From NCBI GenBank assembly GCA_963750295.1, contig CAVVPY010000006.1, forward strand, positions 62,001-126,000: 64,000 nucleotides of DNA, written 5' to 3'. This DNA comes from CAVVPY01 sp963750295. Lineage in GTDB: Bacteria; Actinomycetota; Actinomycetes; Mycobacteriales; Jatrophihabitantaceae. The position numbers were made by a program, and so were the translations under genes. The notes beneath the pieces are model-generated. The model was not told where the DNA came from. It did not search any database and was given only the letters and a program-made list of their open reading frames with translations. This document shows positions 1-8,527 of this stretch, one piece after another; the stretch's first letter is position 1; each line of letters starts with the position of its first letter.

Positions 1-1
1 G

Positions 2-553
2 GCCGAGCTGGTCTTGCGCCGGCCCGAGTACCGCCGTTGGTCCGGCTGGCTGTGCTGCTTCTACGACGAATCCGCACTCGACGCGTCGGCGGTCGCGTCG
101 ATCCGGGCCGATCACGAGCCGGAGGCCCCGGACGGTGTGCTCGCGCAGCGGTTCACGACCGAACTGCCGGCCGCGCCGCGATCGGGCGACACCATCGGTG
201 CGGACCGGACCAACCTCGGTGTCCTCCGGCGGATGGTCAGCTCGTTCGCGCTGCGGTCGGGGCTGGACCCCGAACGCACCGACGACCTGGTGTACGCGGT
301 GAACGAGGTGGTCACCAACAGCATCTGCCACGGCGAGGGGCGGGCGGCGGTCCGGCTGTGGACCGAGGGACGCAGCGTGCTGTGCGACGTGCGTGACCGG
401 GGGCGGATCCGCAATCCACTCGTCGGGCGCGTCGCACCCCGGGCGGGTCAGGAGAGTGGCCGCGGGCTGTGGCTGGTCAACCAACTCTGCGATCTCGTCC
501 AGATCCGCTCGCCCGAGTCGGGCACGGTCGTTCGGATGCGCGTCGACCTCTGA
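2..553 (+). CDS. C-terminal part of an anti-sigma regulatory factor / histidine-kinase-like ATPase protein (5' truncated)
   Basis: The reading frame is open from the first bases of the window, so the true start lies upstream. The last 110 or so codons form a HATPase_c_2 domain as in RsbW/SpoIIAB-type anti-sigma kinases. The N-box helix NEVVTNSICHG lies at about 302-334, the G1-like DVRDRG at about 386-403, and the G2-like GRGLWLVNQL at about 461-490. The preceding segment, with WSGWLCCFYDE, resembles the end of a MEDS sensory domain, which in actinobacteria is often fused to this ATPase. Likely role: serine kinase or switch protein in a partner-switching stress response. The upstream part is not visible, so the domain pairing is an inference. 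Confidence 0.75.
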   Translation, partial: AELVLRRPEYRRWSGWLCCFYDESALDASAVASIRADHEPEAPDGVLAQRFTTELPAAPRSGDTIGADRTNLGVLRRMVSSFALRSGLDPERTDDLVYAVNEVVTNSICHGEGRAAVRLWTEGRSVLCDVRDRGRIRNPLVGRVAPRAGQESGRGLWLVNQLCDLVQIRSPESGTVVRMRVDL

Positions 554-691
554 GTCGCGCCCGGGCCGCGCGCCCTTTGGTGCGGTTGCGGTGAATTTCC
601 TGTGGATGCGGGCATAACGGCTATCGACCGACTGTCCGCGTGATCGGGCTGCCCGTCCTACCGGGTGTCCGCTCGCCAGGAAGGGGCCCCG

Positions 692-2193
692 ATGACCACC
701 ACGACGGAAGCGCGGACCACTCCCGTCCGCAGCCTCGTGCCCGCCCGGATGGACCGGCTGCCCTGGACCCGCTTCCACTGGTTGGTGGTCGTCGGGCTCG
801 GCGTCTCGTGGATCCTCGACGGACTGGAAATCCAGATCGTCTCGTTGGTCTCGCCGATCCTGGGCAAACCCGAGACCTTGGGATTGAGCGCTGGCCAGAT
901 CGGCTTTCTCGGCTCGGGCTACCTGATCGGCGAGGTGGTCGGTGCGCTGTTCTTCGGCCGGCTCACCGACAAGCTCGGCCGCAAGAACCTGTTCATCGCC
1001 ACGCTGGCGATCTACCTGATCGGCAGCGGACTCGGCGGATTCGCCTGGGACTACTGGTCGCTGCTCGTGTTCCGCTTCATCGCCGGCACTCGGCATCGGG
1101 GGTGAGTACACAGCGATCAACTCCGCGATCGACGAGTTGATCCCGTCGCACTACCGCGGCCGCATCGACATCGCGGTGAACGGCACCTACTGGGGCGGCG
1201 CGGCGATCGGCTCGGCTCTCGGCCTGTACCTGTTCTCGAGCCACGTGCCGATCGAGTGGGGCTGGCGGATCGGGTTCTTCATCGGCCCCGTCCTCGGCTT
1301 GATCATCATCTTCCTGCGGCGGACGATTCCGGAGAGTCCGCGGTGGCTGATGACGCACGGTCGCAACGACGAGGCCGAACGAACGGTGGACGAGATCGAG
1401 GAACGCGTCGAAGCCGAAGGGCGCGACCTCGAACCCGTATCCGAGGACAAGGCACTCGAGGTGACCGACCGCGCCGCGCCTCGGGTTCGTCGAACTGACC
1501 AGGGTGTTCTTCGGGACCTACCCGAAGCGGTCCGTCTACGGCTTCACGATGATGGTCACCCAGGCCTTCTTGTACAACGCGATCTTCTTCAGCTACGCGC
1601 TGGTGCTCAGCGTGTTCTACAACGTCCCGGCCGGCAGCCTCCCGTACTACTTCTTCCCGTTCGCGATCGGCAACCTGCTCGGCCCGCTGCTTCTCGGGCC
1701 GCTGTTCGACACGGTCGGCAGACGCAAGATGATCTTCGGGTCGTACGGCATCTCGGGTGTGTTGCTGCTCGTCTCGGCGTGGATGTTCCACGCCGGCACC
1801 CTGTCTGCGGTCACCCAGACATCTTCTGGTGCGTGATCTTCTTCTTCGCCTCCGCCGGTGCGTCCTCGGCGTACCTGACGGTGAGCGAGATCTTCCCGCT
1901 CGAACTGCGCGGACAGGCCATCTCGTACTTCTTCGCGATCTCGCAGGGTGCCGGCGGCGTCGGTGGCGCCGTGGCTGTTCGGGCACCTCATCGGCGGGCA
2001 GAACAACTCCCATGTCAGCCGGGGTCCGTTGACCGTCGGCTATCTCATCGGGGCGGCCATCATGATCGTCGGCGGCCTGGTGGCCTGGTTCATCGGCGTC
2101 GACTCGGAGCGGAAGTCGCTCGAGGACATCGCCGATCCGCTGTCGGCGGTCAAGAAACCGGCGGAGGGCGTCACGCAGGCGGCGGCGAGGTGA
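692..2193 (+). CDS. MFS transporter (frame interrupted by about four single-base indels)
   Basis: Major facilitator superfamily permease of the sugar/aromatic-acid:H+ symporter kind. ATG at 692 follows an AGGAAGGG ribosome site. The first segment has WILDGLEIQIVS in helix 1 and the MFS signature GRLTDKLGRK between helices 2 and 3 (about 958-987). Homologous sequence continues in another frame from about 1090 (extra C in the Gly-Ile-Gly-Ile-Gly-Gly-Glu stretch), again from about 1475, about 1823 and about 1972. Joined, it gives about 500 residues with the usual 12-helix content and ends at 2193. The stop overlaps the GTG of the next gene (GTGA), suggesting translational coupling. The four breaks look like consensus errors, but a real pseudogene cannot be excluded. 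The substrate cannot be named. Confidence 0.8.
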
Positions 2194-2633
2194 CGGCGTC
2201 GGTCGTGGTCGGGGTGAGCCCGACGACCGGGTCCCCGGTCGCGCTGCGTTGGGCGGCGGACGAAGCGGCACTGCGGTCGGTGCCGCTGCATGCGGTGATG
2301 GCGTGGCGCCCGCCGCGCCCACCCGGCGCGCCCGGCGGACGGCCGCCGATCGGACTCGTCTCCGGCGATCCCGCTGCCGAGGCTGAGGAAGCCCTGCGCG
2401 AGCACGTCCGCACCGCGCTCGGGCCGGCCGCCGACGTCGAGTGTTCGGTCGTTCGCGGCAGCGCGGTGAGCGCGCTGCTCAGCGCCGCGGCGGACGCGCG
2501 GCTGCTGGTGATCGGCGAGCCGCGTCCCGGCCGGTTGAACTCGGTGCGTGCCAGCCTGGTGGCGCCGCAAGTCGTGCTGCGTGCGAGCTGTCCGGTGGTC
2601 GTGATGCCCGCGTCCTCGCCCCTGGGCACCTGA
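2190..2633 (+). CDS. Universal stress protein (UspA family)
   Basis: A 147-residue single Usp domain. It begins with the beta strand ASVVVGVSPTTGSPVALRWA typical of the family, where the acidic/ATP-contact strand is followed by the first helix. It ends with the signature strand CPVVVMP. The nucleotide-binding loop near residues 110-130 is a poor match to the usual G-2X-G-9X-G(S/T), reading GEPRPGRLNS and then SLVAPQVV, so ATP binding is doubtful. The GTG start overlaps the TGA of the MFS gene, so the two are probably co-translated. Role by family: cytosolic stress/dormancy protein, possibly regulating or stabilising the adjacent transporter (inference). Confidence 0.85.
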   Translation: MTASVVVGVSPTTGSPVALRWAADEAALRSVPLHAVMAWRPPRPPGAPGGRPPIGLVSGDPAAEAEEALREHVRTALGPAADVECSVVRGSAVSALLSAAADARLLVIGEPRPGRLNSVRASLVAPQVVLRASCPVVVMPASSPLGT

Positions 2634-2656
2634 GGCGCTCCCGTACCGTCCTCGCT

Positions 2657-3532
2657 GTGAGCTCAGTGGTCCTGGACGTGGCGCGGCGGTCCACCACCGT
2701 CGGCGGCCACCGAGCCAGCTACCAGGAGGCGGGGCCGTCCGACGGTCCGTTGGTGCTGCTCATCCATGGACTGCTGTCGGACAGCGAGACGTTCTCGGCG
2801 ACGATCGCGCCGCTGGCCGCGCGCGGCCTGCACGTCATCGCCGTCGACCTCATCGGCCACGGGGACTCCGACAAGCCGCCGGGGCTCTACCTCCTCGATG
2901 ACTTCGCGCTGTTCCTGGACGCGTTCCTCGAGACGCTCGGCCATGACTCCGCGACCATCTGCGGGCACTCGCTCGGCGGCGCGATCGCCGTGCACTTCGG
3001 CTACCACTACCCGAACCGCGTGCAGCGTCTCGTCCTCGTCTCGGCCGGCGGGTTGGGCAAGGAGGTCAGCCTGGCGCTGCGCGGGCTCGCCACGCCTGGC
3101 GCGCAGGCGCTGACCGGTGCCGTCCTCGGCCGGCGGACCGTGCAGCGGTTGCTGCGGGCGCCATCGATTTACCGGGTACTGCGCGTCGGACCGGCGCGGA
3201 TGGGCAATCTGCAGCGGGTCGGGCGCAGCCTGATGCGCGCGGACATGCGGGCGGCGTTCTTCGCCTCGCTGCGTGGCGTGGTCGGCCCGTTCGGGCAGCG
3301 CGGGTCGTTCATCGAGATGGAGTACCTCGCCGCGCATGTGCCCACGCTGCTGGTGTGGTCCGAGCGGGACGGCATCATCCCCGTCCGGCACGCGCAAGCC
3401 ACGCACGCGCACCTGCCGGGCAGCACGCTGGTCGTGTTCGACGGGCGCGGGCATGAGCCGCACCGGCGCAACGCCGAGGCCTTCGCCGACGCGCTCGCAG
3501 GCTTCGTCTCCACGGATACGCCGGGTGCCTGA
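2657..3532 (+). CDS. Alpha/beta-fold hydrolase
   Basis: A 291-residue alpha/beta hydrolase. The oxyanion motif HGLL is at residues 37-40 and the nucleophile elbow GHSLGG is near residues 103-108 (Ser105). The catalytic acid lies in SERDGIIP and the His in GRGHEPH close to the C terminus. A cap region with many Arg and Leu lies between the elbow and the acid. There is no signal peptide, so it is cytosolic. GTG at 2657 is the first start after the stress-protein stop, with a 23-base gap, consistent with one operon from 692 to 3532. The motifs do not tell esterase from epoxide hydrolase, C-C hydrolase or haloperoxidase-like activity. Confidence 0.85.
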   Translation: MSSVVLDVARRSTTVGGHRASYQEAGPSDGPLVLLIHGLLSDSETFSATIAPLAARGLHVIAVDLIGHGDSDKPPGLYLLDDFALFLDAFLETLGHDSATICGHSLGGAIAVHFGYHYPNRVQRLVLVSAGGLGKEVSLALRGLATPGAQALTGAVLGRRTVQRLLRAPSIYRVLRVGPARMGNLQRVGRSLMRADMRAAFFASLRGVVGPFGQRGSFIEMEYLAAHVPTLLVWSERDGIIPVRHAQATHAHLPGSTLVVFDGRGHEPHRRNAEAFADALAGFVSTDTPGA

Positions 3533-3559
3533 CCGGGCGTGCACCCGGTCGGCCATTCT

Positions 3560-3647
3560 TGGCGGAGGATGCGGGATTTGAACCCGCGAGGGGTCTCCCC
3601 CAACCCGCTTTCCAAGCGAGCGCCATAGGCCACTAGGCGAATCCTCC
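3560..3647 (-). tRNA. tRNA-Ser (anticodon GGA)
   Basis: Read on the minus strand this is a class II tRNA. The acceptor GGAGGAT pairs with ATCCTCC. The anticodon loop CTTGGAAAG carries GGA. There is a long variable arm rich in G, and the T arm contains GGTTCAAATC. The discriminator G and an encoded CCA end the gene at 3560. Length (85 nt plus CCA) and the long variable arm are right for tRNA-Ser. It lies directly before ffs and dnaX, a common actinobacterial arrangement. Confidence 0.97.
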
Positions 3648-3707
3648 GTCGCAGAGGATACGGGCAGCGACGAAGTGGCCGGGACGAGGACCCGTAGACT
3701 TCGATCC

Positions 3708-3797
3708 TGACCCCCCGCGTGGCGCTCACCCTGCGAACCTCCCCAGGGCCGGAAGGCAGCAAGGATAAGCAGGCTCTGGCGGGTGCGCGGGGGGTCC
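3708..3797 (+). ncRNA. ffs: Small signal recognition particle RNA (4.5S-type)
   Basis: Contains the highly conserved SRP domain IV: the asymmetric-loop and GNAR tetraloop segment AGGGCCGGAAGGCAGCAAGG at about 3745-3764, which binds Ffh. The terminal stem is formed by GACCCCCC (3709-3716) and GGGGGGTC (3789-3796). The overall length of about 90 nt is that of bacterial small SRP RNA. It targets nascent membrane and secreted proteins to the translocon together with Ffh and FtsY. Confidence 0.96.
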
Positions 3798-3814
3798 TTT
3801 CGCGCCCGCGGCCC

Positions 3815-3931
3815 TTTCCCCGCTTGTGTGCGGGTGGCGGGGGCGGAACCGACCGAACGCGGGGAAACCCGCGGCCGTTTCCCCGCTTGTGTGCGGGTGG
3901 CGGCGGCGGAACCGACCGAACGCGGGGAAAC
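3815..3931. repeat. Two tandem 63-bp repeat units with inverted GTTTCCCCGC/GCGGGGAAAC ends (locus A)
   Basis: Two nearly identical units start at about 3814/3815 and 3877, a 63-bp period. Each begins with (G)TTTCCCCGCTTGTGTGCGGG, has a G-rich centre, then AACCGACCGAACGCGGGGAAAC. The ends are inverted complements, so each unit can fold into a long hairpin. The pair sits between the SRP RNA and the oppositely oriented gene at 3939, where two transcription units converge. A second, diverged pair with the same period lies at 11899-12016. A bidirectional terminator or mobile palindrome (REP-like) role is inference. Confidence 0.85.
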
Positions 3932-3938
3932 CCGCGGC

Positions 3939-4394
3939 TCAGGTCGCGGACGGCGCCGGGAAGACCGGGTAACCGCGCGCGGCGTACGGGAAATCGCCCA
4001 GCTCGTGCGTGAGCGCTGGATCGGGCGCCGGGCAGGCGTAGTACGCGCGGATCTCGCTGATCAGGCCCCGTTCGCTGAACCGGTACCACTCGTCCCCGCG
4101 CAGATAGCTGCCCGAGCCCGGCTTGTGGTGGGTCCATTCGATGACCGCCTCGCGGCGGGACGCGTCCACCAGGACGTGGTCGACCGTCCACCGGGAGCCG
4201 AGCCGCGCCACGAACGAGGCCCAGCCGGCACCGATGGCGTCCGCCCCGGCGAACGTGCCCTGCGGCGCGCCGGCCGGGAAGTAGTGGACGGCCTCGGGTT
4301 CGAAGTGCGTCGCGATGCGCTCGGCATCCCCGGAGTTACAGGCCGCGAAGTATTCGCGGATGCGCTGCTCCAGCGCACTCGGGTCAGCATTCAC
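3939..4394 (-). CDS. SnoaL-like / nuclear transport factor 2-fold protein
   Basis: A 151-residue single NTF2-like domain. It starts with a helix of the type ALEQRIREYFAACNSGDAERIATHFEPEAVHYFP, typical of SnoaL-like and ketosteroid-isomerase-like proteins. Later come WTVDHVLVDASRREAVIEWTHH and a strand around RGDEWYRFSERGLISEIRAYY. GTG at 4394 gives the domain a normal N terminus. The gene ends next to the 63-bp repeats and is divergent from dnaX, whose start is 54 bases away. Family members include polyketide cyclases, small isomerases and non-enzymatic subunits; the substrate cannot be predicted. Confidence 0.8.
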   Translation of the reverse strand: MNADPSALEQRIREYFAACNSGDAERIATHFEPEAVHYFPAGAPQGTFAGADAIGAGWASFVARLGSRWTVDHVLVDASRREAVIEWTHHKPGSGSYLRGDEWYRFSERGLISEIRAYYACPAPDPALTHELGDFPYAARGYPVFPAPSAT

Positions 4395-4448
4395 ACCGGC
4401 GAGTAGAGCACGTGGCGACGTGTCAGCGCCGCTGGCTAGTGTCGTCGG

Positions 4449-6383
4449 GTGGGCGAAAATCTGGCGCTGTACCGCAAGTACCGGTCGGCGACCTTCGCCG
4501 AGGTGATCGGGCAGGACCATGTCACCGTTCCGCTGCGCCAAGCGCTGTCGGCCGGCCGGATCAACCACGCCTACCTGTTCAGCGGTCCGCGCGGCTGCGG
4601 CAAGACCTCGAGCGCGCGCATCCTGGCCCGCAGCCTGAACTGCGCCCAGGGCCCGACACCGGAGCCGTGCGGCGTGTGCGACTCGTGCAAGGAGCTGGCG
4701 CCGAACGGCCCCGGGTCGATCGACGTCATCGAGATCGACGCGGCCAGCCACAACGGCGTGGACGATGCCCGCGAACTGCGCGAGCGGGCGTTCTTCGCGC
4801 CCGTCCGCGACCGGTTCAAGGTCTACATCATCGACGAGGCGCACATGGTGACGACGGCGGCGTTCAACGCGCTGCTGAAGCTGGTCGAGGAGCCGCCGGA
4901 CTTCCTGGTCTTCGTCTTCGCCACCACCGAGCCGGACAAGGTGCTGACGACGATCCGCTCGCGGACCCATCACTACCCGTTCCGGCTGATCCCGCCGGGC
5001 GTGCTGCGCGCGCACCTGGAATCGATCTGCGCCGCCGAGGGAATCACCGTCGAGCCGGCCGTCCTGCCGCTCGTCGTGCGCGGCCGGCGGCGGTCAGCGC
5101 GCGTGACGCGCTGTCGATCCTCGACCAGTTGCTCGCCGGTGCCGGCCCGGACGGCGTGACCTACGCCCGCGCGGTCGGCGCTGCTCGGCGTCACCGACGC
5201 CGCGCTGCATCGACGACATCGTGGACGCGCTCGCGGCCGGCGACGCCGCCGGCGGTCTACGGGACGGTCGACCGCGTCGTCGAGGCCGGGCACGACCCGC
5301 GGCGATTCTCCATCGACCTGCTCGACCGCTTCCGCGACCTGATCCTGCTCGACGCGGTCCCGGACGCTGCCGGTCGCGGGCTGGTCGACGCGCCGCGAGG
5401 ACCAGGCCGAGCGGATGGTCGACCAGGCGGCGCGGCTCGGCGCGGCGACGCTGACCCGCTACGCCGAGATCGTCCACACCGCGCTGATCGAGATGCGCGG
5501 GACGACCTCGCCGCGGCTGGTGCTCGAACTGCTGTGCGCGCGGATGCAGCTGCCGGACGCCGCGGCCGACTCCGCCGCGCTGCTGCAGCGCCTCGAACGG
5601 CTCGAGCGGCGCGCGACACTGTCCGGCGCGACGGTTCCCGCCGAGATCCCGGTCATGACCAAGGCGCAGGTCACTGCACCGACGAGGGCAGCCGGGCCAG
5701 GCGAGACAACCGAGCCGAGGAAGGCGGCACAGCCGGCCCAGGCGCGGGAACCGGCCCAGGCGCGGGAACCGGCCCAGGCGCGGGAACCGGCCCAGGTCGG
5801 CCCGCCCCGCGAACCGGCGAAAGCCGGCCCGCCGCGCAGGGCCGCAGCACCGCCGCCCCCATCAGCCCAGCCCACGACGTCGCGTTCAGCCCCGGCGGTG
5901 GCCACCGAGCGCGCAGCGAGCGCGCCGGCCGAGCCGCCGCCTGCGGAACCAGTCGCACCGCCCGCGCCTTCGCCCCCGGGCACCCTGGACGCGGCGGCGC
6001 TGCGGCGGCTGTGGCCTGACGTCCTCGAGATCGTCAAGCAGTCCAGCCGCCGTACCCGCGCGCTGCTCGACAATGCGCAGATCGCGACGGTGGACGGCGA
6101 GCTGGTCACCCTCACCGCTCCCGCGGCGCTGGCGAAGATGATCGCCGAGGACAGCAATACCGCCGCGCTGAGGGCGGCGCTGACGCAGCAGGTCGGTGGC
6201 AACTGGCAGATCGCCGTCGACGAGGGCGCCCGCGAGGCGGCGCCGTCCGGCCCGGGCGCGGCGCGGCACGAGCCCGATCCGCGCGACGACAGTGAACCCG
6301 AGCCGGACGGAGCCGCCGTCGACCCCGAGAAGCAGGCGCTGCAACTGCTGCACGACCGCCTGGGCGCCCGCCCGATCGAGTGA
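4449..6383 (+). CDS. dnaX: DNA polymerase III subunit gamma/tau (about five apparent frame breaks)
   Basis: Clamp-loader ATPase of the replisome. From GTG 4449: LALYRKYRSATFAEVIGQ, Walker A GPRGCGKTS at residues 46-54, the four-Cys zinc module (Cys65, 74, 77, 80), the Walker B/DEAH box at 129-132, and sensor-1-like FVFATTEPDKV. The continuation appears in other frames after about 5090, 5176, 5210, 5255 and 5396. Most breaks fit one extra C or G, and the rejoined product SARDALSILDQLLAGAGPDG is canonical domain II/III. From 5397 the frame is intact to 6383. It covers the collar domain, a Pro/Ala-rich linker with an 18-bp repeat, and a tau-like C-terminal domain beginning at LWPDVLEIVKQ. An indispensable gene is unlikely to be truly broken. 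Confidence 0.93.
5733..5796 (+). repeat. 18-bp tandem repeat (3.5 copies) inside dnaX
   Basis: The unit CCGGCCCAGGCGCGGGAA occurs at 5733, 5751 and 5769, with a partial copy at 5787. In the dnaX frame it encodes repeated Pro-Ala-Gln-Ala-Arg-Glu hexads in the linker before the tau-specific C-terminal domain. Copy number is likely variable between strains. Confidence 0.9.
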
Positions 6384-6524
6384 CGTCCTCCCACCTCGAG
6401 TGACGTCCGCTCCCTGGGAGTGACGGATCGCAGTGATCAGAGACGGCCGGACAGCCGTCTCTGATCATGAGAATCCGTCACTCGACGCAGGAGCCCAGCC
6501 CGTCGCTCGACGCGGGAGCCCAGC
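6378..6524. repeat. Composite direct/inverted repeat between dnaX and the amidase gene
   Basis: GAGTGACG occurs at 6378, 6398 and 6418, exactly 20 bp apart; the first copy includes the dnaX stop codon. After a central hairpin (6420-6481) the inverse motif CGTCACTC follows at 6476, and the variant CGTCGCTC at 6501. The latter two head 25-bp near-identical direct repeats, CGTC(A/G)CTCGACGC(A/G)GGAGCC followed by CAGCC/CAGCG. The block exactly fills the space between two convergent genes. Confidence 0.8.
6420..6481. terminator. Long two-part hairpin, probable bidirectional terminator
   Basis: The outer stem GTGACGGAT (6420-6428) pairs with ATCCGTCAC (6473-6481). The inner stem TGATCAGAGACGGC (6434-6447) pairs with GCCGTCTCTGATCA (6454-6467), with a 6-nt loop. 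Small unpaired segments (CGCAG and TGAGA) separate the stems. It lies downstream of both dnaX and the oppositely oriented amidase gene. There is no T tract, so termination would be of the actinobacterial L-shaped type; the role is inferred from position. Confidence 0.7.
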
Positions 6525-6539
6525 GCGGAACCCGCGACC

Positions 6540-7481
6540 TCAGCGGCCGAGGTAGGCCAGGATCCCGGCGGCGAGCGCGGCCGCGATGCGCTGCCGCCCG
6601 GCCGACGAGGACTGCAGTGCGGCGTCCCCGCCGTCGCGCATGTTGCCGATCTCGAGGAACGCGGTCGGCTTGGTCGAGAGGTTGAGCCCGGCGAACTCGG
6701 TCGTGGGCAGGTAGCCGTTCGAGCCGATGTAGTTCGCGGTCGTCATGCCCGATCCGGACACCAGCGCGTCGTGCAGGGCGACCGCCAGCGAGTGCGAGCG
6801 CGCCATCGTCGTCGCGGTGGCGCCGTCGGGCCGTCGGGACGCGGTGCAGATGAAGAACCCGTGGTCGCCCGCGGGCGCGCCGTCGCCGTGGATCGCGACC
6901 GCCGCCGCCACCCCCGCGCGGCTCTGCATCGCCGCGCGCTCGTTCACACACGGCCCCACGCCGGTGTCGCTGCTACGCGTCAGCAGCACCCGCACGCCCT
7001 GCGCCTGCAGGATCGAGCGGGTGCGCAGCGCCACGTCCCAGGTGTAGGCGTGTTCGGGATAGCCGGCGTTCGTCGCCGTCCCGGTCGTGTTGCACGCCTT
7101 GTACCCGCCGAAGCCGGCGGGCACCTGACGGTTGATCTCGTCCGGGTGCGACGCGTTGCCGCCGTTGTGGCCGGGGTCGAGGACGACGAGCGGTCCCGAC
7201 CCGGTGGGTGGCGGCGGTGCCGCTGTGGACGGCGGGCCCGGGTTCGGGCTGGGCGTCGAGCGCGGCGCGGAGGTCGGCGGCGCGGTGGTACCCGGGGCGG
7301 AGGTACGCGGTGCAGACGGTGTGGGCACTGCAGGCACCGAGCTCACAGGGGGCACTGAACTCGACGAGGTGCTCGCCGGCGCCGCGACCGGCGTGGACGT
7401 CGACGGCTGACCCGTGATCCCGGACGATGAGCAGGCGCCGAGCACGAGGCACGCCCCGACAGCCAGACCCGTCCGACGCAT
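6540..7481 (-). CDS. N-acetylmuramoyl-L-alanine amidase, lipoprotein (Rv3717/Ami1-like)
   Basis: Amidase_3 zinc enzyme that cleaves peptidoglycan between MurNAc and the L-Ala of the stem peptide. ATG at 7481 gives a lipoprotein signal with lipobox LGAC (Cys17). A Ser/Pro/Thr-rich wall-spanning linker of about 75 residues follows. The catalytic domain starts at VVLDPGHNGGN with the first zinc His. The motif NAGYPEHAYTWD carries the zinc Glu, AIHGDG the second zinc His, and FLEIGNM the catalytic Glu. The order and the spacing of these motifs match mycobacterial Ami1, which is also encoded between dnaX and ybaB. An alternative ATG 12 bases upstream (7493) would lengthen only the signal peptide. 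The frame is intact. Confidence 0.92.
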   Translation of the reverse strand: MRRTGLAVGACLVLGACSSSGITGQPSTSTPVAAPASTSSSSVPPVSSVPAVPTPSAPRTSAPGTTAPPTSAPRSTPSPNPGPPSTAAPPPPTGSGPLVVLDPGHNGGNASHPDEINRQVPAGFGGYKACNTTGTATNAGYPEHAYTWDVALRTRSILQAQGVRVLLTRSSDTGVGPCVNERAAMQSRAGVAAAVAIHGDGAPAGDHGFFICTASRRPDGATATTMARSHSLAVALHDALVSGSGMTTANYIGSNGYLPTTEFAGLNLSTKPTAFLEIGNMRDGGDAALQSSSAGRQRIAAALAAGILAYLGR

Positions 7482-7572
7482 CGGGCCAGCCAATCACACC
7501 AGCGCGTTCGCGGCGGGACCCGTCGCTCCCGCAAGTTAGGCTGGACGCCGCGACCGAGGTTAGGACGGATCA

Positions 7573-7924
7573 GTGACTCAGCACGGCGGTGGATTTGGCG
7601 GCGGCCAGCCGAACATGGCTGCAGCTGGCGAAGCAGGCGCAGAAGATGCAGCAGCAGCTGCAGGCTGCGCAGGAAGAACTCGCGGCGGCCGAGGTTCATG
7701 GCAGTGCAGGTGGCGGGCTGGTCAGCGTGACTGTCCGCGGTTCCGGCGAGCTGACCTCAATCACGATCGACCCGAAGGTGATCGACCCGGACGACGCCGA
7801 GACGCTGCAGGATCTCATCGTGGCCGCCGTCCGAGACGCCAGCCGGGCGGCCGGCGAGCTCGCGACGGAGAAAATGGGACCGCTGGCCAGCGGCCTCGGC
7901 GGCCTGGGCATCCCCGGTCTCTGA
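7573..7924 (+). CDS. ybaB: YbaB/EbfC family nucleoid-associated protein (one probable 1-base insertion near the start)
   Basis: Small DNA-binding dimeric protein co-transcribed with recR. From GTG 7573 the N terminus is Gly-rich (QHGGGFGGGQPNM). One extra G near 7618 then moves the frame to LQLAKQAQKMQQQLQAAQEEL, the family's first long helix. The rest, AGGGLVSVTVRGSGELTSI, then IDPKVIDPDD and ETLQDLIVAAVRDA, matches YbaB very closely. Without the correction a start at 7589 would give an odd N terminus, so 7573 is preferred. The stop is 6 bases before recR. About 116 residues. Confidence 0.9.
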
Positions 7925-7930
7925 GGACGA

Positions 7931-8527
7931 ATGTACGAAGGCGCGGTCCAGGATCTGATCGACGAACTCGGCCGGCTGCCGGGAGTCGGTCCCAAGAGCG
8001 CGCAGCGCATCGCGTTCCACCTGCTGGCCGCAGAGGCCGACGACGTCGAGCGGCTGGCCAAGACGCTGATCCGGGTGAAGAACGAGGTCAAGTTCTGCTC
8101 GATCTGCGGCAACGTCGCCGAGGCCGACGTGTGCCGCATCTGCAGTGACCCACGGCGCGACCTGACCGTCATCTGCGTCGTCGAGGAGCCCAAGGACGTC
8201 GTCGCCGTCGAGCGCACCCGCGAGTTCCGGGGCCGCTACCACGTGCTCGGTGGCGCCATCAGCCCGATCGACGGCATCGGGCCGGACGACTTGCGCATTC
8301 GGGAACTGCTCGTGCGGTTGCGGGACGGTGTGGTGACCGAACTGATCCTCGCCACCGACCCCAATCTCGAGGGCGAGGCGACCGCGACCTACCTCGCGCG
8401 GATGATCGCGCCGATGGGCCTGACGGTGACCCGCCTCGCCAGCGGGCTACCGGTCGGCGGCGACCTCGAGTACGCCGACGAGGTCACGCTCGGCCGGGCC
8501 TTCTCCGGACGGCGCCGCGTCGACTGA
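7931..8527 (+). CDS. recR: Recombination mediator protein RecR
   Basis: A 198-residue RecR, part of RecFOR-type loading of RecA at gapped DNA. In order: N-terminal helix-hairpin-helix LGRLPGVGPKSAQRIAFHLL, a C4 zinc finger (FCSICGN ... VCRIC) near residues 56-76, a TOPRIM domain with VVEEPKDVVAVE and YHVLGGAISPIDGIGPDDL, and EVTLGRAFSGRR at the C terminus. All parts are intact and the length is normal. It follows ybaB by 6 bases, and its last base overlaps the A of the next gene's ATG. Confidence 0.97.
   Translation: MYEGAVQDLIDELGRLPGVGPKSAQRIAFHLLAAEADDVERLAKTLIRVKNEVKFCSICGNVAEADVCRICSDPRRDLTVICVVEEPKDVVAVERTREFRGRYHVLGGAISPIDGIGPDDLRIRELLVRLRDGVVTELILATDPNLEGEATATYLARMIAPMGLTVTRLASGLPVGGDLEYADEVTLGRAFSGRRRVD

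Noticed and set aside
692..2193. MFS gene as a genuine pseudogene
   Set aside because: The density of breaks is the same in neighbouring essential genes, so a common technical cause is simpler. It remains possible for this dispensable gene.
3815..3931. The paired 63-bp units as a CRISPR array
   Set aside because: Only two units per locus with an 8-bp spacing, no unique spacers of 30 bases or so, and no cas genes. The internal dyad and the convergent context fit palindromic repeats.
3719..4406. Long open frames on the plus strand across the SRP RNA, the 63-bp repeats and the NTF2-like gene
   Set aside because: They arise from G/C-rich codons in non-coding RNA and repeats. The predicted proteins are low-complexity, and the minus-strand NTF2-like protein is a clear family match.
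5090..5400. Programmed ribosomal frameshift in dnaX as in E. coli
   Set aside because: There is no A-rich slippery heptamer. Several consecutive breaks occur within 300 bases, inside conserved domain sequence and not at the tau/gamma boundary.
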